A stretch of DNA of 64,000 nucleotides from Gammaproteobacteria bacterium (GCA_020445255.1 JAGRGY010000019.1:62001-126000); one strand, 5' to 3'. Positions 15,887 to 25,700 are shown, numbered from the stretch's first letter. The notes: generated from the letters alone by a model not told the origin. Numbers and translations are program-made.

Positions 15887-17217
15887 CTTCCGACACGCTG
15901 AACCAGGACCGTGGCCGCTTGCGCGGGCGGCCGGTATACGTCGTTGACGGTGCGCGTACGCCCTTCCTGAAGGCGCGTGGCAGGCCCGGGCCGTTCCACG
16001 CCAGCGATCTCGCACTGATGGCGGGACGCGCACTGCTGACGCGTCTGGCGGTCGCACCCCGGCAGGTCGATCAGGTCGTGCTCGGCTGCGTGTCATCCGG
16101 ACCGGACGAGGCCAACATTGCGCGCGTTGTGTCACTGCGGCTCGGCTGTGGCGAACGCGTGCCGGCGTGGACGGTGCAGCGCAACTGCGCGTCGGGCATG
16201 CAGGCGCTCGAGAGCGCGGCCCTCGACATCGCGAACGGCCGCAGCGAGTTGGTGCTCGCCGGCGGTACCGAGGCGATGAGTCACCATCCGGTGATGCTCA
16301 ACGAGCTGATGGTCGCATGGCTCGGCGCATGGGGTCAGGCGCGGACCGTCGGCGCTCGTGGCCGCGCCCTGCTGCAGTTGCGCGCGGCGCATTTCAAACC
16401 GATCGTCGCGCTGCTGCGTGGACTGACCGACCCGGTCGTCGGTCTGTCGATGGGCCAGACGGCCGAAGAACTCGCCGAACGATTCCGCATCGACCGCGCC
16501 GCGATGGATGCTTACGCCGTACGCAGCCACCAGCGCTTGGCCGCGGCACTCGAATCCAGCCGGATGGACGAGGTCGAACCGCTGTACGACGGCGACGGAA
16601 AGCTGTACGAGCAGGACGACGGACTGCGCGCCGACTCCTCGGTCGACGCACTGGGCAGGTTGCGCCCGGTGTTTGACCGCGCGATCGGGCGCGTCACGGC
16701 CGGCAATAGCGCACAGGTGACAGATGGCGCGGCTATGCTGCTGCTGGCCTCGGCCGATGCGGTCGAGCGCCACGGCCTGCCCGTGCTCGGTCAAATCGTC
16801 GACAGCGAATGGGCCGGCCTCGATCCGGCGCAGATGGGGCTGGGACCGGTGCACGCCATGACGCCTATGATGCAGCGGCATGCCCTGCAGTCGGACGACA
16901 TCGGTACCTGGGAAATCAACGAGGCGTTCGCCGTCCAGGTGCTGGCCTGCCTGCGTGCCTGGTCATCGGACGACTATTGTCGCGCGCATCTCGGCCTTGC
17001 GCACGGTTTCGATCCGATCGACGAGACGCGTCTCAACATCGATGGCGGCGGCATCAGTATCGGCCACCCGGTCGGTGCCAGCGGGGCCCGAATCACACTG
17101 CATGCGCTCAAGGTGATGCAGCGCGACCGGCTTGCGCTAGGCATGGCGAGCCTGTGTATCGGCGGGGGTCAGGGCGGCGCGCTGCTGCTCGCGCGGGAAG
17201 GGGGGACGGAGGCATGA
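15883..17217 (+). CDS. fadI: Acetyl-CoA C-acyltransferase (thiolase), FadI/FadA-like
   Basis: 444 residues. Performs thiolytic cleavage of 3-ketoacyl-CoA, the last step of beta-oxidation. Catalytic residues are visible: nucleophile Cys102 in QRNCASGMQ, His in SIGHPVGASG, and the C-terminal Cys in SLCIGGGQGGA. The length and long insert around residues 140-175 fit FadI-type subunits better than FadA, but the symbol is tentative. Coupled by 4-base overlaps to fadE upstream and to the FadJ-like gene downstream. Confidence 0.9.
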   Translation: MTSDTLNQDRGRLRGRPVYVVDGARTPFLKARGRPGPFHASDLALMAGRALLTRLAVAPRQVDQVVLGCVSSGPDEANIARVVSLRLGCGERVPAWTVQRNCASGMQALESAALDIANGRSELVLAGGTEAMSHHPVMLNELMVAWLGAWGQARTVGARGRALLQLRAAHFKPIVALLRGLTDPVVGLSMGQTAEELAERFRIDRAAMDAYAVRSHQRLAAALESSRMDEVEPLYDGDGKLYEQDDGLRADSSVDALGRLRPVFDRAIGRVTAGNSAQVTDGAAMLLLASADAVERHGLPVLGQIVDSEWAGLDPAQMGLGPVHAMTPMMQRHALQSDDIGTWEINEAFAVQVLACLRAWSSDDYCRAHLGLAHGFDPIDETRLNIDGGGISIGHPVGASGARITLHALKVMQRDRLALGMASLCIGGGQGGALLLAREGGTEA

Positions 17218-19238
17218 CCAGGCATTTCGCGATTGAGAAAGACGCCGAGGGCGTCGCGTGGCTGACCTTCGACAACGCGGACGGCGGCACCAACGTGCTG
17301 ACCGACGAGGTGCTCGAAGCATTCGATCAGGCACTGGTGCAGACCGCGCAGCTGCACCCGAAGGGTCTGGTGATCCGTTCCGCCAAGACCAGCGGTTTCA
17401 TCGCGGGCGCCGACGTCAAGGCATTCGCACGCATCCCCGGTGTCGCCTCGGCCGAACAGCACATCCGGCGCGTGCACGAAATCTTCCATCGCCTGGAATC
17501 GATGGCGTTCCCGACGGTCGCCGCCATCCATGGCTTCTGCCTCGGTGGTGGCCTGGAGCTGGCACTGGCCTGCGATTACCGGGTGTGCTGTGACGATGAC
17601 GCGACGCGGCTCGGCTTCCCCGAGGTCAAGCTGGGCATCTTCCCGGGTTATGGCGGCACGGTGCGCGCGACACGCCTGCTCGGCGATCTCAAGGCACTCG
17701 GGCTGATGCTCGGCGGGCGTAGCATCAGCGGCCGCACGGCCCGGCGGATGGGCCTGGTCGACATGGCCGTGCCACGCCGTCAGCTGCGCCCGGCCGCGTT
17801 GAAGATGCTCCAGCGCGAAGCACGGCCGCGGCGGGCGAGCCGCTCGCAGCGCCTGCCCGCACTCGCGCCGTTGCGCCCGCTGGTCAGCCGCGTGCTGGCT
17901 TCCCAGGTCGGCAAACACGTCAACACCGAGCACTATCCGGCGCCCCTCGAATTGCTGCGCCACTGGCAGGCAACGGCTGGCGATGAATCGGCAATGTATG
18001 CGAGCGAGGTGCGCAACGTCGCACGCCTGGTCAATGCGACGCCGGCCCAGAACCTCATCCGGGTGTTCCTGTTGCAGGACCGGCTCAAGGCCGAAGGCGA
18101 CAAAGACGCGTTTCAACCTGCCCGTGTCCACGTCGTCGGCGGTGGCGTGATGGGCGGCGACATCGCGGCATGGTGCGCGCTGCGCGGGATGCAGGTCACG
18201 CTGCAGGACCGTGCGCCCGAGTACCTCACGCGTGCGGTCAGTCGTGCGCATGCGCTGTTCCGGCACAAGCTCAAGGACCGCTATGCGCTGCAGGCCGCCA
18301 TCGACCGGCTGATGCCCGACCACCGTGGCGACGGTGTACGCAGCGCGGATGTCGTGATCGAGGCGATTTTCGAGGACATCGATGCCAAGCGCGCGCTCTA
18401 CGCACGGCTCGAACCGCAGATGAAGCCCGACGCGGTTCTCGCGACCAACACCTCGAGCATCCCCCTGGGCACGCTCGGCGAGGGCCTGGAACGGCCGGGG
18501 CGACTGGTTGGGCTGCACTTCTTCAATCCGGTCGTCAAGATGCCGCTACTTGAGATCGTGCACGACGAAACGACGGAGCCCGACATGATCGAGAAGGCCG
18601 CCGCCTTCGCCCGCCACATCGACAAGCTGCCGCTCGAGGTGCGCAGCAGCCCGGGGTTCCTCGTCAACCGCGTGTTGATGCCTTATCTGCTCGAGGCGGT
18701 CGAACTGCTGGACGAGGGTGTGCCGGGGCCGCTGGTCGACAAGGCCGCACTGTCGTTCGGCATGCCGATGGGGCCGATCGAGCTGGCCGACACAGTCGGT
18801 CTGGACATCTGTCTGTCGGTGGCGGAAAAGATGGCCGCGGCACTGCACAATACGGTACCCGAGCGCCTGCGTGAGCTGGTCGCGGGCGGCGACCTCGGCC
18901 GCAAGTCCGGCAAGGGGTTCTACGCCTGGCGCGACGGCATGGCGGTCAAACCCGCGGTCGCCGACCAGGCGCGGATCGAACTCGCGGATGTCAGTGACAG
19001 GCTGATCCTGCGGCTGGTCAACGAGTCGGTCGCGTGCCTGCGCGAAGGCGTTGTCGCCGACGAAGACCTACTCGACGCAGGCGTGGTGTTCGGCACCGGG
19101 TTTGCACCGTTCCGCGGTGGTCCGATGCACTATGTGCACAGCCGCGGCGTCGGCGAGGTGCAACGGCGCCTGGACGAGTTGGAGAACCGCTTTGGTCAGC
19201 ATTTTCATGCCGACGATGGATGGACTGCCCTCGCCTGA
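17214..19238 (+). CDS. fadJ: Bifunctional enoyl-CoA hydratase / 3-hydroxyacyl-CoA dehydrogenase (FadJ-like)
   Basis: 674 residues. An N-terminal crotonase domain (1 to about 190) has the oxyanion-hole motif HGFCLGGGLELALA and two catalytic glutamates (GGGLELAL; GFPEVKLG). An NAD-binding Rossmann fold begins near residue 303 (VVGGGVMGGDIA), with the catalytic His in GLHFFNPVVKM, followed by the C-terminal dehydrogenase domain. It hydrates enoyl-CoA and oxidises hydroxyacyl-CoA. ATG at 17214 overlaps the thiolase stop as ATGA. An in-frame upstream extension is a shadow of the thiolase gene. Confidence 0.93.
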   Translation: MTRHFAIEKDAEGVAWLTFDNADGGTNVLTDEVLEAFDQALVQTAQLHPKGLVIRSAKTSGFIAGADVKAFARIPGVASAEQHIRRVHEIFHRLESMAFPTVAAIHGFCLGGGLELALACDYRVCCDDDATRLGFPEVKLGIFPGYGGTVRATRLLGDLKALGLMLGGRSISGRTARRMGLVDMAVPRRQLRPAALKMLQREARPRRASRSQRLPALAPLRPLVSRVLASQVGKHVNTEHYPAPLELLRHWQATAGDESAMYASEVRNVARLVNATPAQNLIRVFLLQDRLKAEGDKDAFQPARVHVVGGGVMGGDIAAWCALRGMQVTLQDRAPEYLTRAVSRAHALFRHKLKDRYALQAAIDRLMPDHRGDGVRSADVVIEAIFEDIDAKRALYARLEPQMKPDAVLATNTSSIPLGTLGEGLERPGRLVGLHFFNPVVKMPLLEIVHDETTEPDMIEKAAAFARHIDKLPLEVRSSPGFLVNRVLMPYLLEAVELLDEGVPGPLVDKAALSFGMPMGPIELADTVGLDICLSVAEKMAAALHNTVPERLRELVAGGDLGRKSGKGFYAWRDGMAVKPAVADQARIELADVSDRLILRLVNESVACLREGVVADEDLLDAGVVFGTGFAPFRGGPMHYVHSRGVGEVQRRLDELENRFGQHFHADDGWTALA

Positions 19239-19269
19239 ATCCGGTCACGGCAGCCAAGGAGAGCGCAAG

Positions 19270-21063
19270 GTGTCGCACGAACGAAGGTCGATCGCCATGG
19301 AAGATGCGCCGACGCTGGCGGACCTCTTCCAACAACGCTGTGTCCGCACGCCAAATGGCTTGGCGTACGTGCAATATCGCGATGGCGATTGGCGACAATA
19401 CACCTGGCAACAGACTTACGACGCCGTTGCCCGGTGGCAGGCGGCAATGCGGCGCGACGGTCTGCAGGCCGGTGACCGCGTCGCCATCATGTGCAGCAAC
19501 AGCTGGGAATGGGTGACCTGTGACCAGGCCGCGCTGGCGCTTGGGCTGATCACGGTTCCGGTCTACACGAACGACCGCGCCGACAACATCGCATGGATCC
19601 TCAGGGACTCGGGTGCCGCCATGCTGATGATCGAAGGTCGAGCGCAGTGGCAGATGCTGTCGGAGCTGCACGCGGAACTGGCATCCCTGAAGCGTGTGCT
19701 GACGCTGGAGACGGTCGACACGCCGACAGAAAATGTTGCAGTGGTCACGGACTGGCTGCGCGATGGCGACACCGAATTCGTGCGCGAACCGGGTGAACCC
19801 GACAGCCTGGCGACCATCGTCTACACATCGGGAACGACCGGCCGGCCCAAGGGCGTGATGCTCAGCCACCGTAACATCCTGTTCAACATTGATGCGGCAC
19901 TTCAGGTGTTCGACGTGTTCGAACACGACCTGATGCTGTCATTTCTGCCGTTGTCGCACGCGCTCGAACGTACGGTCGGTTACTACCTGCCGATGAGCGC
20001 GGGGACCGCGATCGCCTACAACCGGTCCATCCCGCAGCTGGCCGAGGATCTGGCCGCTATCCAGCCGACATTGATGATCTCGGTGCCGCGTATCTTCGAA
20101 CGCGTCTACACCAAGATCCACGACAAGCTGGCCACCGAATCGGCGCTGAAGCGACGCCTGTTCGAGGCGGCCATCGATACCGGTTGGCGACATTTCCTGT
20201 ACAGCCAGGGCCGTGCCGGATGGCAACCGTCGCTGCTGCTGCGGCCGCTGCTCGACCTGCTGGTTGGGCGCAAGGTGCGTGCCAAGCTCGGTGGCCGGAT
20301 GCGTTTCACCGTGTGTGGCGGCGCCGCGCTGCCGCCCGGTGTGGCCAAGCTGTTCATCGGTCTCGGCATTCCGGTGGCGCAGGGTTACGGCCTGACCGAG
20401 ACCTCACCGGTGATCGCGGCCAATCCACTCGGCGACAACGAACCGGCCTCGGTCGGCCTCGCGCTGCCTGGCGTCGAGGTCCGGCTCGGTCAGGACGACG
20501 AGCTGATCACGCGCAGCCCGAGCGTCATGCTCGGCTATTGGAACAACCCCGAGGCCACGGCTCAGATCATCGACAGCGACGGCTGGCTGCATACCGGCGA
20601 CAAGGTTGCAGTCGCCGGGTCCGGGCACATCTCGATCACCGGTAGGATCAAAGACATCATCGTGCTGTCGACCGGCGAGAAGGTCCCGCCCGGCGACATG
20701 GAGAACGCCATCGCACTCGACGAGCTGGTCGACCAGGTGCTGGTGATCGGAGAGGGTCGACCCTATCTCAGCGCGATCGTGGTGCCGAATCCGGAGGCGT
20801 TCGCGCGCGTCGCTGCCGAATTGCACCTCGATCCCGCCAACGAGGCCACGTGCTGCGACGAGAACGTCCGCTCCATATTCATGCAGCACGTGCAACGCCA
20901 GATCGCATCGTTCCCGGGCTACGCCCAGGTCAGGCAGCTCGCCGTGGTCAACGAAGCCTGGACCCCGGACAATGGCCTGGCGACGCCGACGCTGAAGCTG
21001 CGCCGGGCAGAGATCCTCGAGCGCTACCACGCCATCACCGAAAAACTCTATGCCGGACACTGA
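19270..21063 (+). CDS. Long-chain fatty acid-CoA ligase (AMP-forming)
   Basis: 597 residues. Activates fatty acids through an acyl-adenylate. The AMP-binding P-loop YTSGTTGRPKGVMLSH lies near residues 184-199, with later motifs YGLTETSP, DGWLHTGD and the hinge GRIKDIIV. It resembles the FAA1/AMP-forming long-chain synthetases rather than E. coli FadD. The start is GTG at 19270, with AAGGAG 8 bases upstream; ATG at 19297 is a strong alternative. It begins 31 bases after the fadJ-like gene and supplies substrate for the same cycle. Confidence 0.9.
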   Translation: MSHERRSIAMEDAPTLADLFQQRCVRTPNGLAYVQYRDGDWRQYTWQQTYDAVARWQAAMRRDGLQAGDRVAIMCSNSWEWVTCDQAALALGLITVPVYTNDRADNIAWILRDSGAAMLMIEGRAQWQMLSELHAELASLKRVLTLETVDTPTENVAVVTDWLRDGDTEFVREPGEPDSLATIVYTSGTTGRPKGVMLSHRNILFNIDAALQVFDVFEHDLMLSFLPLSHALERTVGYYLPMSAGTAIAYNRSIPQLAEDLAAIQPTLMISVPRIFERVYTKIHDKLATESALKRRLFEAAIDTGWRHFLYSQGRAGWQPSLLLRPLLDLLVGRKVRAKLGGRMRFTVCGGAALPPGVAKLFIGLGIPVAQGYGLTETSPVIAANPLGDNEPASVGLALPGVEVRLGQDDELITRSPSVMLGYWNNPEATAQIIDSDGWLHTGDKVAVAGSGHISITGRIKDIIVLSTGEKVPPGDMENAIALDELVDQVLVIGEGRPYLSAIVVPNPEAFARVAAELHLDPANEATCCDENVRSIFMQHVQRQIASFPGYAQVRQLAVVNEAWTPDNGLATPTLKLRRAEILERYHAITEKLYAGH

Positions 21064-21445
21064 TGCCCTTCCCGGGCGCGAACTGACCTACCGGGTCGTC
21101 GCGATGCCGGCCGACACCAATGCCTACGGCGACATCTTCGGTGGCTGGTTGATGTCGCAAATCGACATCGCGGGCAGCATCGTCGCGATCCGGCGCGCCG
21201 CCGGTCGCGTGGCGACGGTCGCGGTCAAGGAATTCCGGTTTCTCGCCCCGGTTGCCGTCGGCGACCTGATCAGCTGTTATGCCGAACTGCGCGAGATCGG
21301 CCGTACCTCGTTGACCGTTCACGTTGTCGCCGAGGCCTGCCGCCAGATGGACGCCCACGCCGAGCACGTCGTTGCCGATGCCACACTGGTCTATGTCGCC
21401 CTGGATAGCGATGGTCGACCGCGTCCGGTCGCCACTGCCGGTTGA
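21050..21445 (+). CDS. yciA: YciA-type acyl-CoA thioesterase
   Basis: 131 residues of the hotdog fold. Hydrolyses acyl-CoA to free acid and CoA. It carries the family signature DTNAYGDIFGGWLMSQ with the catalytic Asp in the helix. It overlaps the acyl-CoA ligase gene by 14 bases, so an activating ligase and a hydrolysing thioesterase are co-translated. The thioesterase may relieve CoA trapping or remove dead-end acyl-CoAs. Confidence 0.9.
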   Translation: MPDTDALPGRELTYRVVAMPADTNAYGDIFGGWLMSQIDIAGSIVAIRRAAGRVATVAVKEFRFLAPVAVGDLISCYAELREIGRTSLTVHVVAEACRQMDAHAEHVVADATLVYVALDSDGRPRPVATAG

Positions 21446-21534
21446 CCCCGCCTCCCGGTTATAATCCCGTGCCGAAGTGGTCTGCCGCGGGCAGAGGACC
21501 GCCGCAGGGCATGATTTTCATTGGGAGAGCAGTA

Positions 21535-22005
21535 ATGAGATTCTCAGGTACCCGAACCCTCCTGTTGTCGCTGTGCGCGGTGCTGGTTGCGGCGACCGCG
21601 GCGTTTGCGGACGGGGTGGCGGACAAGGTGACCATTAACGATCCTTACGTGCGCGCCGTTCCGCCAGTCGTGAAGACGACGGCGGCGTTCATGCAGATTC
21701 AGAACACCGATGCCGTGGAGCGCTTCATCGTCGGTGCATCGAGCCCGATCGCATCGGACGTCGAACTGCACATGCACGAGCACGACGGCGGCGTCATGCG
21801 CATGCGCCGGATCCCGCACATCCACCTGCCACCGGATCGCACCGTGGCGCTCGAACCCGGTGGGCTGCATGTCATGATGTTCGGACTCAGGTCGGCGCTG
21901 CACCCCGGCGAAGAGGTCCCGGTCACGCTGACCTTTGACGATGGCTCGACCAAGACAGTTACCGCAATCGTGCGCTCGGTCGAAGGCATGATGATGCATC
22001 ACTGA
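21535..22005 (+). CDS. Periplasmic copper chaperone, PCu(A)C family
   Basis: 156 residues. Signal peptide (about 1-25, ending AFA), then a cupredoxin-like PCu(A)C domain with the Cu(I) ligands in the pattern H-M-H-x10-M-x21-H-x-M: ELHMHEHDG, MRMRRIPHIH and GGLHVMMFG. It delivers copper to the CuA site of cytochrome oxidase. ATG at 21535 is preceded by GGGAGAG. An in-frame start at 21442 would precede the signal peptide and is less likely. Confidence 0.9.
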   Translation: MRFSGTRTLLLSLCAVLVAATAAFADGVADKVTINDPYVRAVPPVVKTTAAFMQIQNTDAVERFIVGASSPIASDVELHMHEHDGGVMRMRRIPHIHLPPDRTVALEPGGLHVMMFGLRSALHPGEEVPVTLTFDDGSTKTVTAIVRSVEGMMMHH

Positions 22006-22076
22006 CCGGCATGCCGGTCCGCCGCGATGGCCACCGCGGCCCGCAGTTCGCACACCTTTTCCCCAGAGGTAGACCG

Positions 22077-23186
22077 ATGATCAGACGATTCCCCGGGGCA
22101 CTGCTCCTGTCCGCGTGCCTACTCGTGCTGGCCGCTTGCGGCAACGACACGCAACAGAAGCCGGCCGGCCCCACAACGGCCGCCGCACCTGTCCAGGCGG
22201 TCACCCTGAAGCTGGCGGAGACCTGGGGCCCCAACTACCCGATCTTTGGTGACGCGACCAAGAAACTCGCGGCAATGGTCGACGAAATGTCTGGCGGGCG
22301 CCTGCGGATCACGATCGATTCCGCCAACAAGCACAAGGCGCCGCTCGGTGTGCTCGACATGGTCAAGTCGGGTCAATACGACATGGGCCATTCGGCGTCG
22401 TACTACTGGAAAGGCAAGGACCCCAACACGCTGTATTTCACCAGCATGCCGTTCGGTATGACTGCGCCCGAGCAACATGCGTGGTTCTATTACGGCGGCG
22501 GCATGGAACTGATGGAGAAGGTCTATGCCAAGCATGGCGTGCTGTCGTTCCCGGGTGGCAATACCGGCAACCAGATGGGCGGCTGGTTCCGCAAGGAGAT
22601 CAACTCGGTCGACGACCTGCAGGGACTGAAGATGCGTATCCCGGGATTCGCCGGCGAGGTGCTGGCGAAGGTCGGCGCCAAGCCGACCAATATCGCGCCC
22701 GGCGAGCTGTATACGGCGCTTGAGCGCAACACCATCGACGCGCTCGAATGGGTCGGACCATCGCTCGATCTGCGTATGGGATTCCACAAGATCGCGCCGT
22801 ACTATTACACCGGTTGGCACGAACCGGGCACCGAGCTGCAGTTCATCGTCAATAGGAAGTCTTGGGATGCCCTGCCCGATGATCTGCGTGCAATCCTGCG
22901 CACTGCGATGCAGGCGGTCGCCTACGACATGTACTCGCGGGCCTACCACGACAGTGCCGAAAACTGGGTAGCGATGAAGCGTGAGTTTCCCGAGATCCAG
23001 GTGAAAACCTTTCCGAGAGAGGTGCTGGTCGCACTGAAGAAGGCGAACGAGGAGCTGCTGGCCGAGTTCGCGGCGGCAGACCCGCTGGCGCGCGAGATCA
23101 TCGATTCGCTGGCCGCCTACCAGACCAAGGCGCGTGCATGGACAGCAATCTCGGATCAGGCGTATCTGAACAGCATGCCGGAATGA
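22077..23186 (+). CDS. TRAP transporter substrate-binding lipoprotein (DctP/TakP-like)
   Basis: 369 residues. It begins with a lipoprotein signal and lipobox LAACG (cysteine near residue 21) instead of the usual cleavable signal, so it is membrane-tethered. The body has the DctP fold, with the conserved binding arginine in LKMRIPGFAGEVLAK and the ALERNTIDALEWVGP and GWHEPG blocks, which match the subgroup of TakP and lactate/2-oxoacid-binding proteins. The substrate is probably a monocarboxylate or 2-oxoacid (inference). First gene of the three-gene TRAP operon. Confidence 0.88.
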   Translation: MIRRFPGALLLSACLLVLAACGNDTQQKPAGPTTAAAPVQAVTLKLAETWGPNYPIFGDATKKLAAMVDEMSGGRLRITIDSANKHKAPLGVLDMVKSGQYDMGHSASYYWKGKDPNTLYFTSMPFGMTAPEQHAWFYYGGGMELMEKVYAKHGVLSFPGGNTGNQMGGWFRKEINSVDDLQGLKMRIPGFAGEVLAKVGAKPTNIAPGELYTALERNTIDALEWVGPSLDLRMGFHKIAPYYYTGWHEPGTELQFIVNRKSWDALPDDLRAILRTAMQAVAYDMYSRAYHDSAENWVAMKREFPEIQVKTFPREVLVALKKANEELLAEFAAADPLAREIIDSLAAYQTKARAWTAISDQAYLNSMPE

Positions 23187-23261
23187 GTGCGGCTGCCGCA
23201 GGGTGTAAGCCACTGGCTGCGAAGCAACGATGATACAACGGCCCGGTGAAGGCCGACCGCG

Positions 23262-23804
23262 ATGAATCAGGCCACATTGAAGTTACAGCGCGCATTCGAA
23301 CGTTTCGCCGACACGTTGGGTGTGATCTCCGCAGTCCTGCTGTTGGGACTGGTCGCCAACGTCTTCTACGACGTCGTCATGCGTTACCTGTTCAACGACG
23401 TCTCGATCGGGATGCAGGAACTCGAATGGCACCTGTTCTCGGCGATCTTTCTGCTCGGCACCGCCTATGCGTTGAAGGTCGACGGCCATGTCAGGGTCGA
23501 TCTGGTATACGAGCGCCTGCCACCGCGCCGACAGGCGCTGATCGACATGGTCGGGACCGTCGTCTTTATCTGGCCCTTTTGCCTCCTGGTCGCGGACTAC
23601 GGCATCGATTTTGCCGCCGAGGCGTACAGCATCGGCGAGATCAGCGGTGACCCGGGCGGCCTGCCGATGCGCTGGATCATCAAAGGCATGATTCCACTGG
23701 CTTTCGCCTGCGTGGTGGTCACAAGCATCGGTTTCCTGCTGCGCGCACTACACCGCTACCACGGCATCGACGTCGCTACCGCTCGTCGATCCGGTCTCAG
23801 CTGA
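23262..23804 (+). CDS. TRAP transporter small permease (DctQ)
   Basis: 180 residues with four membrane helices (about 17-40, 52-72, 92-112 and 140-165). It keeps the DctQ patterns RYLFNDVSIGMQELEWHLF and KVDGHVRVDL. Small membrane subunit of a TRAP carrier, paired with the DctM gene 17 bases downstream. Confidence 0.92.
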   Translation: MNQATLKLQRAFERFADTLGVISAVLLLGLVANVFYDVVMRYLFNDVSIGMQELEWHLFSAIFLLGTAYALKVDGHVRVDLVYERLPPRRQALIDMVGTVVFIWPFCLLVADYGIDFAAEAYSIGEISGDPGGLPMRWIIKGMIPLAFACVVVTSIGFLLRALHRYHGIDVATARRSGLS

Positions 23805-23821
23805 ACGCAAGCGTCGCTGGC

Positions 23822-25111
23822 ATGACCGGCATAGTGATGTTTGTCGTCGCGCTGGTGCTGCTGCTGCTGGGTTTCCCGGTCGCGTTCACGTTCGGCGGTG
23901 TCGCGGTCTTGTTCGGTGTGCTGGCACAGGGCTGGGATCTGTTCGCGCTGATGCCGTTCCGGGTCTACAGCATCATGCAGAACACGGTGTTGATGGCGGT
24001 CCCGCTGTTCATCTTCATGGGCGTGGTGCTGCAGAAGACCGAACTCGCCGAACAGTTGCTCGAATCGATGGGACGGCTGTTCGGCACGCTGCGCGGCGGG
24101 CTCGCCGTATCGACGATCCTGGTCGGTGCGCTGCTCGCCGCGTCGACCGGCGTCGTCGGAGCCAGCGTCGTCGCGATGGGTGTCATATCGCTGCCGGTCA
24201 TGCTGCGCTACGGTTATTCGCCTGCCCTCGCCTGCGGCACCATCTGCGGCGCGGGAACGCTCGGCCAGATCATTCCGCCGTCGATCATTCTTATCATCCT
24301 GGGCGACGTCCTCGGACTGCCGGTCGGCGACCTGTTCCAGGCCGCCGTCATGCCGGGCCTGGTGCTGGTCGTCCTCTACATCGCCTACGTGCTGACGCGT
24401 GCCCACGTGAATCCGGTATCGGCACCGGCCATCCCGTTTGTCGGGAAGACGCAGGCGCCACTGCAGCAGTACCTGACGGCGTTGCGTGCGATCGTACCGC
24501 CACTGTCGCTGATCATCGTGGTGCTCGGGTCGATCTTCGCCGGCATCGCGACACCGACAGAATCGTCGGCGCTCGGCGGCATCGGCGCGATATTGCTTGC
24601 GGTCCTGTACCGCAAATTCTCCTGGTCGATGCTCTACGCCAGCGCGTTGGAGACGGTCAAGGTCACGGCGATGGTGTTCGCGATCCTGCTCGGTGCCACG
24701 GCGTTCTCGATGGCTTTCAGCTACACGGGTGGTGACCAGGCCGTCGAGGGCTTCCTGCTGCAGCTGCCCGGCGAGAAATGGGGCTTTCTGGTGTTCTCGA
24801 TGCTGGTGATCCTGGTACTGGGATTCTTCATCGATTTCGTCGAGATCTCGTTCATCGTCGTGCCGATCCTGGCCCCCATTGCGGAGGCGCTCGACATCAG
24901 CATGCTCTGGTTCGCCGTGCTGATTGCGATGAACCTGCAAACCTCGTTCCTGACCCCGCCGTTCGGGTTCAGTCTGTTCTACCTGAAGGGTGTCGCCCCA
25001 CCACAGGTGACGACACTGGACGTCTATCGCGGTGTTGTCCCGTTCATCCTGATCCAGCTCGCCGTCCTGCTGTCGATCCTGATTACCCCGGCAATATACG
25101 GCTTGAACTGA
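23822..25111 (+). CDS. TRAP transporter large permease (DctM)
   Basis: 429 residues with about 12 membrane segments, the Na+-coupled translocation subunit of the TRAP carrier. Family features include GTICGAGTLGQIIPPSIILI near residues 138-157 and the C-terminal TPPFGFSLFYLKGVAP. Operon order DctP-DctQ-DctM is standard. A 621-codon open frame on the opposite strand is a shadow. Confidence 0.94.
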   Translation: MTGIVMFVVALVLLLLGFPVAFTFGGVAVLFGVLAQGWDLFALMPFRVYSIMQNTVLMAVPLFIFMGVVLQKTELAEQLLESMGRLFGTLRGGLAVSTILVGALLAASTGVVGASVVAMGVISLPVMLRYGYSPALACGTICGAGTLGQIIPPSIILIILGDVLGLPVGDLFQAAVMPGLVLVVLYIAYVLTRAHVNPVSAPAIPFVGKTQAPLQQYLTALRAIVPPLSLIIVVLGSIFAGIATPTESSALGGIGAILLAVLYRKFSWSMLYASALETVKVTAMVFAILLGATAFSMAFSYTGGDQAVEGFLLQLPGEKWGFLVFSMLVILVLGFFIDFVEISFIVVPILAPIAEALDISMLWFAVLIAMNLQTSFLTPPFGFSLFYLKGVAPPQVTTLDVYRGVVPFILIQLAVLLSILITPAIYGLN

Positions 25112-25159
25112 GGACGGGAGTTGGGCGAGATTTGCGTGGCCGACAATGGAGTCCACGCA

Positions 25160-25423
25160 ATGATCGAGACGAGAGAACAGCTTACCGGCGCCTTCCTGGC
25201 GACCGCCAGGGACTTCCTCGCCACACCAAGTGCGATCACCGGCATCGACCTGGACGATGCCGCGGTTGCGCTGAAGCGCTTCGCACTGTCGGAATTGAAG
25301 GATCAGGAACTCGCCAGCCTGTTGGCGCGATTCTCGAAACTGATCCGGCAGTTGGACACGGCATCGGTATCGGAGCTGGTCGCGGATGTCGAGCAGCGGC
25401 TTGGGATTCAGTCGCCGTCGTAG
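25160..25423 (+). CDS. Small hypothetical protein
   Basis: 87 residues, predicted all-helical and charged, with no motif I recognise. It begins 49 bases after dctM and its end overlaps the 3' end of sdhE on the other strand by 16 bases. Codon use is like the neighbours, which weakly supports a real gene. ATG at 25160 is preferred; a TTG at 25121 is an alternative start. Confidence 0.45.
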   Translation: MIETREQLTGAFLATARDFLATPSAITGIDLDDAAVALKRFALSELKDQELASLLARFSKLIRQLDTASVSELVADVEQRLGIQSPS

Positions 25424-25662
25424 CCGCGGATCTTCGCAATCAGCGTCTGGTATGACGCGTCGGGATGCGCCACGCCGTTGAGCAGCCAGAGCTGCAACTC
25501 GGGATCCTGGGACGCCAGCAGGTCGCCGAAGCGCTCGCGTTCGGCGGCGTCGGCGGTGGTGAAGTGATCGTTCAGGTAACGTTCCAGCACATAGTCGAGC
25601 TCCAGCATGCCCCGCCGGCATTGCCAGCGCAGCCGTTCACGGTCATCGACAGGCTGTGTCAT
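25408..25662 (-). CDS. sdhE: FAD assembly factor SdhE
   Basis: 84 residues with the family's RGxxE motif in RRGMLELDYVL. SdhE is required for covalent FAD attachment to SdhA. It is the last gene of the sdhCDAB-E operon, 38 bases after sdhB. An in-frame extension to 25884 is a shadow inside sdhB. Confidence 0.93.
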   Translation of the reverse strand: MTQPVDDRERLRWQCRRGMLELDYVLERYLNDHFTTADAAERERFGDLLASQDPELQLWLLNGVAHPDASYQTLIAKIRGYDGD

Positions 25663-25700
25663 CGGTTCGCAAACACAGTGCCCGGGCCATGACGCCGTGC

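Noticed and set aside
23756..25621. 621-codon minus-strand frame
   Set aside because: Shadow of dctM; rich in Arg, Gln and His runs with no family.
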